From Planctomycetota bacterium (GTDB taxonomy: Bacteria > Planctomycetota > B15-G4), in NCBI GenBank assembly GCA_020638905.1, contig JACKHP010000003.1:1-64000 (forward strand): a stretch of 64,000 nt of DNA. The letters are read 5' to 3'. A program made the translations under genes and the position numbers. Shown here one piece after another: positions 42,891 to 50,300 of this stretch. How positions within the stretch are numbered: position 1 is the first letter of the stretch; every line of letters begins with the position of its first letter. The notes below the pieces were generated by a model. It saw only the letters and a list, made by a program, of their open reading frames with translations. It had not been told where the DNA came from and did no database searches.

Positions 42891-44717
42891 TCAGCCCGAC
42901 GTGAGCTGCACCCCGTTGCTGGCCGCGAAGCCGGCCACGCCGACCGGATCGACGATCCACTCCTGGACCCAGACGTCGAGTCCCGACGGCAGACCGACGG
43001 GCCAGTCGAACGCGATGTCGAGCGTGCCGCCTGCGTCGGTGGAGATGCCGGTGATCACGACGTCGGGCGAGGGCACGAGCACGCCGCCCTTGAACGGCGC
43101 GTCGATGCGCGAGAGTCCGAGGAAGAGACCGGCCGCCGCGTTGGGACGCGCGCTCGACAACGCCAGCGTGGTGGGCGTGCCGCCGAACAATGCGCCGCTC
43201 GCGACGAGCGACGGGACACCCGCGCTGCCGGCCAGCGCGTGGCCGAGGTCGGTGATCGTCCCGAGCGGGAAGACGCGCGTGTGGTAGACGTCCTGGCCGC
43301 CGGTGAACGTCGCGGTGTACGCGACGTCGGCGCCGTCCGCGCCCGAGCGGATGTCGATGTAGTCGCCCATCTTGCTCTGCTGCGGCCATCCCACCCACGA
43401 GTCGAAGGCGGGCGAGACGGGCACGTTCGTCGACCAGTGCGCGCCGCCGTCGTGGCTCCAGGCGTAGTAGAGCTGGCAGACGTTCTGCTGGCCGCTGTCG
43501 CGCGTGTCGTACCAGACCGCGTCGACGCGTCCGTCGGGCGCCACGTCGACGGCGGCCAGCCAGTGCCAGGCGCCGTTGCCCGGCGGGTCGTCGTTGACGC
43601 GCACCGACGGGGCGAACGTGAGGCCGCCGTTGCGGCTGGCCGCCACGCGCACCTCGGTCGGACCGAAGCCGAAGCCGCCGTTCGGGTCGACGCTGGCCAG
43701 CACGTAGACGCGTCCGTCGAACGGGCCGCCCGAGGCGTCGACGGCCACGTCGATCTGGCCGAGCAGCCCCGAAGGATTCGGACCGGTGCTGCTCGTCAGG
43801 CCGCCGCCGAGGTCGACGTGCACCGCCGTGGACGTGGGCGTCACCGCACCGTTCTGCGCGTTCGTCGAGCGCGCGAGCACGACCGTGTCGAAGTCCTGGC
43901 CGAAGAGTCCCTCGACGCCGGTCATGAAGAGCGTGCCGTCGCCGCCCACGGTCATCGTGCCGAAGAGCGGCTTGCTGGCCACCGCGACCGGCGTCTGGAA
44001 GCTCAGCGCGCCGTCGACCGAACGCGTGAGCGTGTCGCCGTTGCAGCAGTCGAAGAACGGCTGCCAGATGCCGTACACGAAACCGTCGCCCGGACCGCCC
44101 GTGCGATCGACGGCCATCCAGTTCTTGTCACCGCCGAACTCGGGGACGGGCGCGCTCCAGGTCACGCCGCCGTCGCTCGAGCGGAACACGTCGACCAGGA
44201 TGTCGCCGTTCGGCTCGAGGTGGATCGACTGGTAGTAGAGCGTGCCGTCGCTCGCCGCGTCGAGCACCGGGTCGCTGCGGAAGTTGCCGTTCTCGAGCAC
44301 GCCCGGGAACGTCCAGCTCGCGCCGCCGTCGAAGCTGTACGACAGGCCCGCCTCGCGGAAGTCCGATGCGATCGAGTCGAACTGGCGCCAGCCCACGACG
44401 AGGTTCTCGGGGTCGGTCGGGTTCACCACGAGCGACGGCTCGTTGGCCGCGTCGCCGACGATGTCGAGTCCGGCGCCGTCGACGTTCACCTGCGTGCTCG
44501 TGTACGGGCCGAAGGCGAACGCGATCGCCGGAGCGCGCGGCAGCGACGGGTCGGCGGGCTGCAGGCCCGAGGGCGCGTCGCGCAACGTCTCGCGGGGCAC
44601 ACGCGCGGTGTGGTCGACCTGCTGGGCGTCCGCGGACGCAGCGAGCGCCAGGGACAGGACGGCGATCAGGCGCGCGGCCGGGAGGGGCCGCAACGCGGGG
44701 CGGGAGGTGCGGGACAT
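42891..44717 (-). CDS. Secreted BNR/sialidase-like six-blade propeller with shared C-terminal module
   Basis: This 608-residue protein has a signal peptide (RLIAVLSLALAASADAQ) and Asp-box/BNR elements (YSFDGGASWTF, RSSDGGVTWSA, ASRNGGLTFAP, WSHDGGAHWST). These mark a sialidase-like beta-propeller. FDCCNGDTLTRS and DTRDSGQQNVCQLYY could hold disulfides. No complete sialidase catalytic triad is evident, so it may only bind glycans. The final 120 residues are the shared module (IDAPFKGGVLVPSPDVV, DWPVGLPSGLDVWVQEW, AASNGVQLTSG). The start has CGGAG ahead of it. It is divergent from the next pair of CBM-like genes over 280 bases. Confidence 0.86.
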   Translation of the reverse strand: MSRTSRPALRPLPAARLIAVLSLALAASADAQQVDHTARVPRETLRDAPSGLQPADPSLPRAPAIAFAFGPYTSTQVNVDGAGLDIVGDAANEPSLVVNPTDPENLVVGWRQFDSIASDFREAGLSYSFDGGASWTFPGVLENGNFRSDPVLDAASDGTLYYQSIHLEPNGDILVDVFRSSDGGVTWSAPVPEFGGDKNWMAVDRTGGPGDGFVYGIWQPFFDCCNGDTLTRSVDGALSFQTPVAVASKPLFGTMTVGGDGTLFMTGVEGLFGQDFDTVVLARSTNAQNGAVTPTSTAVHVDLGGGLTSSTGPNPSGLLGQIDVAVDASGGPFDGRVYVLASVDPNGGFGFGPTEVRVAASRNGGLTFAPSVRVNDDPPGNGAWHWLAAVDVAPDGRVDAVWYDTRDSGQQNVCQLYYAWSHDGGAHWSTNVPVSPAFDSWVGWPQQSKMGDYIDIRSGADGADVAYTATFTGGQDVYHTRVFPLGTITDLGHALAGSAGVPSLVASGALFGGTPTTLALSSARPNAAAGLFLGLSRIDAPFKGGVLVPSPDVVITGISTDAGGTLDIAFDWPVGLPSGLDVWVQEWIVDPVGVAGFAASNGVQLTSG

Positions 44718-44997
44718 GTCGGGACTCCGAGGTGCGTCCCCCTGCGCACGCCGAGCGTAGCACACCGCGCCACGGCTCCCGATCGTCGGGCGCACGTCCC
44801 CGGCGGACGTCGGGCGACGCCCCGCGCGCGCTCGAGACCGCGCGCCGGCTCGGCACGTCCACTCGGCCACGACACGTGCAGCGCCACTCCGATTCCGATC
44901 GGGTTTCCATCTGGGATCTTGGCCGCAGCGCACGCTTGAAGAGAGGGCCGATCTGCGACCGGGCCTCGCTCCGCCCACCCGCCGGAACTCCCACACC

Positions 44998-46518
44998 ATG
45001 ACCCACTCGCTCCATCGCCCGAGCCGACCCGCCGCGCGGATCGCGTGCGCGCTGCTCGCCGTGACTTCGGCCTTCGCGCTCGATCTCCCCGCCGCCTCCG
45101 CGCAGGACTTCTGCGAGCAGGACGGCCTCGTCGTGATCCAGGTCGAGTCGACGCCACCGGCGCCGGGCTGGGCCGCCGAGACGATCAGCTCCGGCTACAC
45201 CGGTTCGTCGTACTACCGTTGGGACGGCGGCAACCAGTTCTCGACGCCGGGCGTCGGCACGCTCTCTTACGCGTTCAACATCGAGCACGCCGGCAGCTAC
45301 TCGCTGCGCATCCGCAACAAGTTCACCAGCGCGACGCCGAGCGAGGGCAACGACTGCTGGACGCGCATCGACGGCGGCACGTGGACCAAGACCGTCTCGG
45401 CCACGCCCGGCGTGTGGACCTGATCGACGAAGTTCCAGGTCGTCGCCGACACGCCCACGTTCGACGCGTCGTACTGGCTGAACGGCGGCGTGCACGTGCT
45501 CGAGATCAGCGGCCGCGCTCAAGACTTCCGCATCGACCGCATCCACCTGTCTCTCGCCGACGCCCCCGATCCGCTGAGCATCCTGCATCCCGAGTCGTCC
45601 GGCGGCTGCCAGCCCGGCACGTGGACACCCGTCGGCTTCTGCGCGCAGGACGACCTGGTCGTGTTCGAGGTCGAGTCGACGCCGCCGGCCGCGGGCTGGG
45701 TGTCGTCCACGGCCAGCACGGGCTTCACCGGCACGGCCTTCTACGAGTGGGACGGCGGTGACCAGTTCGACGACCCTGGACACGGCGTGCTCGCGTACGA
45801 CTTCACCGTCGACGACCCGGGGCACTACGACCTGCGCATCCGCAGCCGCAACAACAACCCCGATCCCAGCCAGAGCGACGACTGCTGGACGCGCATGGAC
45901 GGCGGCCCGTGGATCAAGACCGTCAGTCACGTGAACATGGTCTGGACCTGGTCGACACGCCTCGTGCTCGCCCCCGAGACGCCGACCTTCGACGCGTTCT
46001 ACGACCTCTCGTCCGGCCCGCACACCTACGAGATCAGCGGACGTTCGCAGGGCTTCCGCATCGATCGCGTGCACCTCTACAAGGCCGCCGTGAGCGACCC
46101 GCTCGACACGGGCGAGCCGCAGTCGCCGATCTGCGAGCCGGCCGTCGGCACGTGGACGTCCGTCGGCGCCGGCATCGCGGGAACCTCCGGCGTCCCGACG
46201 CTGGGCGGCGAGGGCGACCAGACCGACGGCGCGTTCACGCTGATCTCGATCGGCGGCGCGCTGCCGAGCGGCAGCGCCAGCCTGGTGATCGGACTCTCGG
46301 CGCTGGACGTCCCGTTCAAGGGCGGCGTGCTCGTCCCGGCGCCAAACCTCGTGCTCTCGGGCCTGCCGCTCGATCGCAACGGGGCCCTCTCCTTCTCGTT
46401 CGCGTGGCCCACCGGACTGCCCGGCGGAGTCGACCTCTGGTGGCAGGCCTTCGTCCCCGACGGGGGCGCGACGAAGGGACTCGCCGCCACGAACGGGCTG
46501 CGCAGCACCACGCCGTGA
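44998..46518 (+). pseudogene. Secreted protein with two CBM-like domains and shared C-terminal module, interrupted by in-frame TGA
   Basis: The frame has 506 sense positions if read through. A signal peptide (ARIACALLAVTSAFALDLPA) is followed by two ~140-residue beta-sandwich repeats. Each has CEQDGLVVIQVES or CAQDDLVVFEVES, then NDCWTRIDGGTWTKT, and ends with FRIDRIHL. The shared C-terminal module completes it. At codon 142 (45421-45423) a TGA stands where the paralogue at 46796 has Trp (WTWSTR). The rest of the frame stays intact and keeps normal codon use, so the change is recent, a sequencing error, or read through. As annotated, only a 141-residue secreted N-terminal fragment would be made. 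Confidence 0.8.
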
Positions 46519-46539
46519 GGTGAACGGTCGGGCCCTCGT

Positions 46540-46623
46540 GTGGTCCCCGGCAAGTCGGCCGTGCTGCTCGGCTTCGGCGTGGGCCTGCCCTGGGACACCG
46601 TGCTGCTCGACCGGCCGGCCTGA
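46540..46623 (+). pseudogene. Possible remnant of a FabH-like (ketoacyl-ACP synthase III) C-terminus
   Basis: In frame and 7 codons after the stop of the previous gene, the reading VLLGFGVGLPWDTVLLDRPA then stop resembles the C-terminus of 3-oxoacyl-ACP synthase III (VLLxGFGxGLSWG). No other part of such a gene is present on either side. It may be a scar from gene insertion or replacement between the two paralogues, or chance similarity. Confidence 0.3.
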
Positions 46624-46721
46624 CCGCGGAGATCCACGGCCCCTCGCGCGCCCCTCGCTCCTGCCGCCGAACTCGGGGCCAGGGCCCCGGGCGACGGCAC
46701 CGGATTCCGGTCGACCGTGCA

Positions 46722-46738
46722 CCCCGCGAATCACGGGG
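46722..46738 (+). promoter_or_regulatory. Small hairpin next to a TACTCT hexamer
   Basis: CCCCG and CGGGG flank a 7-base loop directly before TACTCT (46739-46744), about 50 bases before ATG 46796. It could be an operator beside a -10 element. Confidence 0.25.
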
Positions 46739-46795
46739 TACTCTGCGGGATCGCCTTTCTCTCCCAAGGCGTCCAACCCGCAGGACACTCCCACC

Positions 46796-48310
46796 ATGCT
46801 CTCCACCCCGACCACTCCCCCGTCCCTCCCGATCCGGCTGGGCCGCGCGACCTGCGCGGCCTTCGCCGCGATCGCCTTGTTCACCTCGACGCCCGTCTCC
46901 GCGCAGGACTTCTGCGAGCAGGACGGACTGATCGTGCTGCAGGTCGAATCGACCGCCTTCGCGCCCCAGTGGGCCGACGAGACGAACAGCACCGGCTACA
47001 CCGGCGCGTGCTTCCTGCGCTGGGCCGGCGCCGACCAGTTCGCCACGCCCGGCGTCGGAACGCTCAGCTACACGTTCAACGTCGAGCACGCCGGCACCTA
47101 CAACCTGCGCATCCGCAACCGCTACAGCGACCCCGAGCGCAACGACTGCTGGACGCGCTTCGACGGCGGCACGTGGACCAAGACCGTCTCGCACACGCCG
47201 AACGTGTGGACCTGGTCGACGCGCTACCAGCTCGCCGAGGGCACGCCGACGTTCGACGCCGCGCAGTACCTCAACGAGGGACTGCACACGTTCGAGATCA
47301 GCGCGCGCAGCCAGGACTTCCGCATCGACCGCGTGCACCTGTACCTCGACACGGCCTCGGACCCGCAGAGCATCAACCATCCCGAGTCGAGCGGCGGTTG
47401 CGAGGTCGCGACCTGGACGCCCGCGGGCTTCTGCGCCCAGGACGACCTGGTCGTGTTCCAGGTCGAGTCGACGCCCGTCGCTCCCGGCTGGATCTCCGGC
47501 ACGAACAGCACGGGATACACCGGCTCGGCCTTCTACGAGTGGGCCGGCGGCGACCAGTACGACAACCCCGGACAGGGCGTGCTGGCGTACGACTTCACCG
47601 TCGACGACCCGGGGCGCTACGAGTTGCGCATCCGCAGCCGCAACAACAACCCGGTCGCGAACCTGAGCGACGACTGCTGGACGCGCATCGACGGCGGTCC
47701 GTGGCGCAAGACCGTCAGCCACGTGAACCTCGTCTGGACCTGGTCGACGCGCTACGTGCTCGCGCCGGAGACGCCGTCCATCGAGTCGTACTACGACCTC
47801 TCGGCCGGTCCGCACAGGTTCGAGATCAGCGGCCGCTCGCAGGGCTTCCGCATCGATCGCGTGCACCTCTACAAGGCCGGCGCATCCGATCCGCTCAGCA
47901 TCTACGCGCCCGAGTCCCCGATCTGCCAGCCGGCCGTCGGCACCTGGGCCCACGTCGGCAGCGGACTCGCCGGCAGCTTAGGCGTCCCGACGCTGGACGG
48001 CGCGGGCGACCAGACCGACGCGGCGTTCACGACGATCACGCTGGCCGGCGCGCTGCCGAGCGGCAGCGCGAGCCTCGTGATCGGAGCGTCGGCGCTGAAC
48101 GTCCCGTTCAAGGGCGGCGTGCTCGTGCCGGCGCCCGACGTCGTGCTCGGCGGCCTGCCTCTCGACCGCGACGGAGCCCTCGCGTTCTCGTTCGCGTGGC
48201 CGACCGGACTGCCGTCGTCGATCGACCTCTACTGGCAGGCCTTCGTCCCCGACGGCGGCGCGCCCAAGGGACTGGCCGCCACGAACGGCCTGCGCAGCAC
48301 GACGCCCTGA
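46796..48310 (+). CDS. Secreted protein with two CBM-like domains and shared C-terminal module
   Basis: This 504-residue protein is the intact paralogue of the gene at 44998. A signal peptide (ATCAAFAAIALFTSTPVSAQ) precedes two beta-sandwich repeats. Each has a CEQDG or CAQDD entry, GYTGxxxxxWxGxDQ, GVLAYDFTVDDPGRYELRI and FRIDRVHLY. The layout recalls malectin/CBM35-type sugar-binding modules, but ligand residues cannot be assigned. The C-terminal ~120 residues (LNVPFKGGVLVPAPDVV, AWPTGLPSSIDLYWQAF, AATNGLRSTTP) are the island-wide module, almost identical to that of the neighbour. The pair is a recent tandem duplication. Two long hairpins follow its stop. Confidence 0.88.
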   Translation: MLSTPTTPPSLPIRLGRATCAAFAAIALFTSTPVSAQDFCEQDGLIVLQVESTAFAPQWADETNSTGYTGACFLRWAGADQFATPGVGTLSYTFNVEHAGTYNLRIRNRYSDPERNDCWTRFDGGTWTKTVSHTPNVWTWSTRYQLAEGTPTFDAAQYLNEGLHTFEISARSQDFRIDRVHLYLDTASDPQSINHPESSGGCEVATWTPAGFCAQDDLVVFQVESTPVAPGWISGTNSTGYTGSAFYEWAGGDQYDNPGQGVLAYDFTVDDPGRYELRIRSRNNNPVANLSDDCWTRIDGGPWRKTVSHVNLVWTWSTRYVLAPETPSIESYYDLSAGPHRFEISGRSQGFRIDRVHLYKAGASDPLSIYAPESPICQPAVGTWAHVGSGLAGSLGVPTLDGAGDQTDAAFTTITLAGALPSGSASLVIGASALNVPFKGGVLVPAPDVVLGGLPLDRDGALAFSFAWPTGLPSSIDLYWQAFVPDGGAPKGLAATNGLRSTTP

Positions 48311-48322
48311 ATCGACGCGACG

Positions 48323-48354
48323 CGGCGTGACGCACGCGAAGGTGCGTCACGCCG
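48323..48354 (+). terminator. 13-bp perfect hairpin, bidirectional terminator candidate
   Basis: CGGCGTGACGCAC pairs with GTGCGTCACGCCG around a 6-base loop, 12 bases after a plus-strand stop and in front of a convergent gene. No T-run is present. Confidence 0.6.
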
Positions 48355-48362
48355 GGGACGAC

Positions 48363-48398
48363 CCGGGACGACCCGCCGGCCGCGGCGGGTCGTCCCGG
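48363..48398 (+). terminator. 15-bp perfect hairpin, second of a tandem pair
   Basis: CCGGGACGACCCGCC pairs with GGCGGGTCGTCCCGG around a 6-base loop. It lies nine bases after the previous hairpin, between convergent genes. Its start contains the direct repeat GGGACGACCC. Confidence 0.6.
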
Positions 48399-48455
48399 TG
48401 CGCTTGCCGCAGCGCCGATCACGACGCGATCGCAGTCGCGCGACCGAAGCCCCCC

Positions 48456-49448
48456 TCAGTGATGCCGGACGCGGACCGCGCCGATGCTCGGAAGCGGCAC
48501 CTCGATGCTCCGCACCGGGGACGCGCCGCACTCCAGCGGCAGCACGTCGATGCGTGGCGATCCCGTGCCGCAGCCGGCCGCGGCGCCGGCGTAGAGCATG
48601 CCGTGCGAGACCGTGAACGTGGCGTGGTTGGCGTAGGATCCGGTGCACGAGCCGAGAGCGCAGAACTGCTGCCGGCTCGCGTCGCTCAACCACGTGAAAC
48701 CGCCGTGGTTGTCGCCCACGACCATCGCGCCTCCCGGGGTGACCTCGACGTCCACGAGGTTCGTGTCGACCGCCGGCGTGGCGACCAGCTCGATCAGCGT
48801 GCAGCTCGGGACGTCGATCACGGCGACGCGCTTCGGCCCCGCATCCGGAGCGTATTCGGTGACGTAGGCCACGTCGTCGGCGTCGAGCGCCAGCCGGGCG
48901 CCCTCGAAGCTCGACCCGACCGCCGCATCGATGTCGCAGCAGTGGATCGTCTCGCCGGTCTCGGGATCGATCTCGAGCAGCCAGTTGATCGACCCGCTCA
49001 CCCAGCCGCCGAGCGCCACGAGCGTGCCGCGGCGCGTGACCTCGAGGTCGCGGATGCCGGACCCGGTGGGATCGCCCGCACACGAGAGATCGACCGGGAA
49101 GGTGCGCACGAAGCGGTCGTCGCGATCGAACTCGGTGATCGTCGTCGTGGCCACGTCGACCACGAAGAGGTGTCCCTCCCGATCGAGCGCGATCGGACGC
49201 CCGGCACCGCTCGGCTGCCAGGTCGGCCGCGTGAGCGTGCGTTTCACGACGCCACTCGCGAGGTCCAGCACCAGGACCACGGGGGGATCCTCCGTCGCCA
49301 CGATGAGTTCTTCGCTCGGGTCGTGGGCGACCGGGAGCGCGACGAGATGGGACGCGTCCTGCAGCTCGAATGCCGCCTGCCACTGCGCGGACACCGACGG
49401 CACGAACGCACACGCGGCACATGCAAGGCTCGCGAACGACTTGATCAC
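48456..49448 (-). CDS. Secreted NHL-like beta-propeller protein
   Basis: This 330-residue protein has a signal peptide (FASLACAACAFVPSVSAQ) and a run of propeller-like strands such as RPIALDREGHLFVVDVATTTITEFD and RDLEVTRRGTLVALGGWVSG. Six cysteines (SCAG, HCCDI, SCTLI, LGSCTG) may form disulfides. It resembles NHL or virginiamycin-lyase-like propellers, which bind rather than catalyse. It lacks the C-terminal PFKGG module of its neighbours. The start is GTG 49448 with AGGAG seven bases before it. It is divergent from the sigma factor gene. The function is unknown. Confidence 0.8.
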   Translation of the reverse strand: MIKSFASLACAACAFVPSVSAQWQAAFELQDASHLVALPVAHDPSEELIVATEDPPVVLVLDLASGVVKRTLTRPTWQPSGAGRPIALDREGHLFVVDVATTTITEFDRDDRFVRTFPVDLSCAGDPTGSGIRDLEVTRRGTLVALGGWVSGSINWLLEIDPETGETIHCCDIDAAVGSSFEGARLALDADDVAYVTEYAPDAGPKRVAVIDVPSCTLIELVATPAVDTNLVDVEVTPGGAMVVGDNHGGFTWLSDASRQQFCALGSCTGSYANHATFTVSHGMLYAGAAAGCGTGSPRIDVLPLECGASPVRSIEVPLPSIGAVRVRHH

Positions 49449-49655
49449 GGGACATCTCCTGGAGGGAAGCGGCGCCCGCGCCCTGCGAGCGCCGTACCGC
49501 TGCAATCGCGAACGACCCGCCGTGCGTGCGGTGCTGCGGTCAGCCGTTTCCCCGAACCGCGCCCTGAATGTCCGTTCCCTTCACCAGGGACGGCGATCGC
49601 CTTGCCCTCGACGAGGGCCACTGCCTAGCCTCGGCCACATCCCGGGAGACGGCCG

Positions 49656-50300
49656 ATGGCGCACGACGACGAGGGGCTCGATCGACGCGACACTCGCGCC
49701 CTCCTGCAGCTCTACCTCGCGGGGGACGCGGCCGGCGCGAACCGGCTCTTCGAGCGCCACCGCGACACATTGCTCGAGGCCGCGCAGCGTCATCCCCTCG
49801 CTCGCGCGATGGACGGACGACAGTCGGCCGAGGACCTGGTGGACGAGACGTTCCTGCGAGCGCTGTCGAGCGGCTTCTTCGAGCGCTTCGAGCCGCGCGG
49901 GAAGGGCGCGCTGCGCGGCGCGCTGCTGACCATCCTCGAGCGGGTCGTGGTCGACGAGTGGCGCAGACGCAAGACCGCCAAGCGCGGCGGACGCGAGCGC
50001 ATCGTCGGACTCGTGACGTCGACGGACGCCGCCGATCCGTCCCGTGCCGCACCGGCCGGGCGCGAGCCCACGCCCACCTCGTCCGCCCGGGCGCGCGAGT
50101 GGCTGGCGCGCTGCGAACACATCCTCACACCCCGCGAGTGGGACGTCTGGTGTCTCGTCGAGGTCGAAGGACTGACCCCGGGCGAGGTCGCCGCGGAGCG
50201 GGACGAACCGGCGGCCACGATCCGAGGGGTGCTGCGCCGCGCTCGCGAACGGCTGTTCGAGACCTTCGGCGCTGCGCCCGCCGACGACTCCGCGAGATGA
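49656..50300 (+). CDS. ECF-type RNA polymerase sigma factor
   Basis: This 214-residue protein has sigma region 2 over residues ~20-95 (AEDLVDETFLRALSS and the core-binding segment VVVDEWRRRK). Sigma region 4 is near the C-terminus (LTPREWDVWCLVEVEGLTPGEVAAE, then ATIRGVLRRARERLFE). An Ala/Pro-rich linker separates them. It directs transcription of a regulon that cannot be read from here. The ATG follows GGGAGA, and a TAGCCT hexamer lies ~25 bases farther upstream. The next gene overlaps by four bases and encodes a Ser/Thr kinase, an arrangement common in Planctomycetota. The kinase may control this factor by phosphorylation; that is inference. Confidence 0.9.
   Translation: MAHDDEGLDRRDTRALLQLYLAGDAAGANRLFERHRDTLLEAAQRHPLARAMDGRQSAEDLVDETFLRALSSGFFERFEPRGKGALRGALLTILERVVVDEWRRRKTAKRGGRERIVGLVTSTDAADPSRAAPAGREPTPTSSARAREWLARCEHILTPREWDVWCLVEVEGLTPGEVAAERDEPAATIRGVLRRARERLFETFGAAPADDSAR

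Noticed and set aside
45421..45423. TGA as a selenocysteine codon
   Set aside because: The paralogue has Trp, not Cys, at this site, and no SECIS-like hairpin directly follows.
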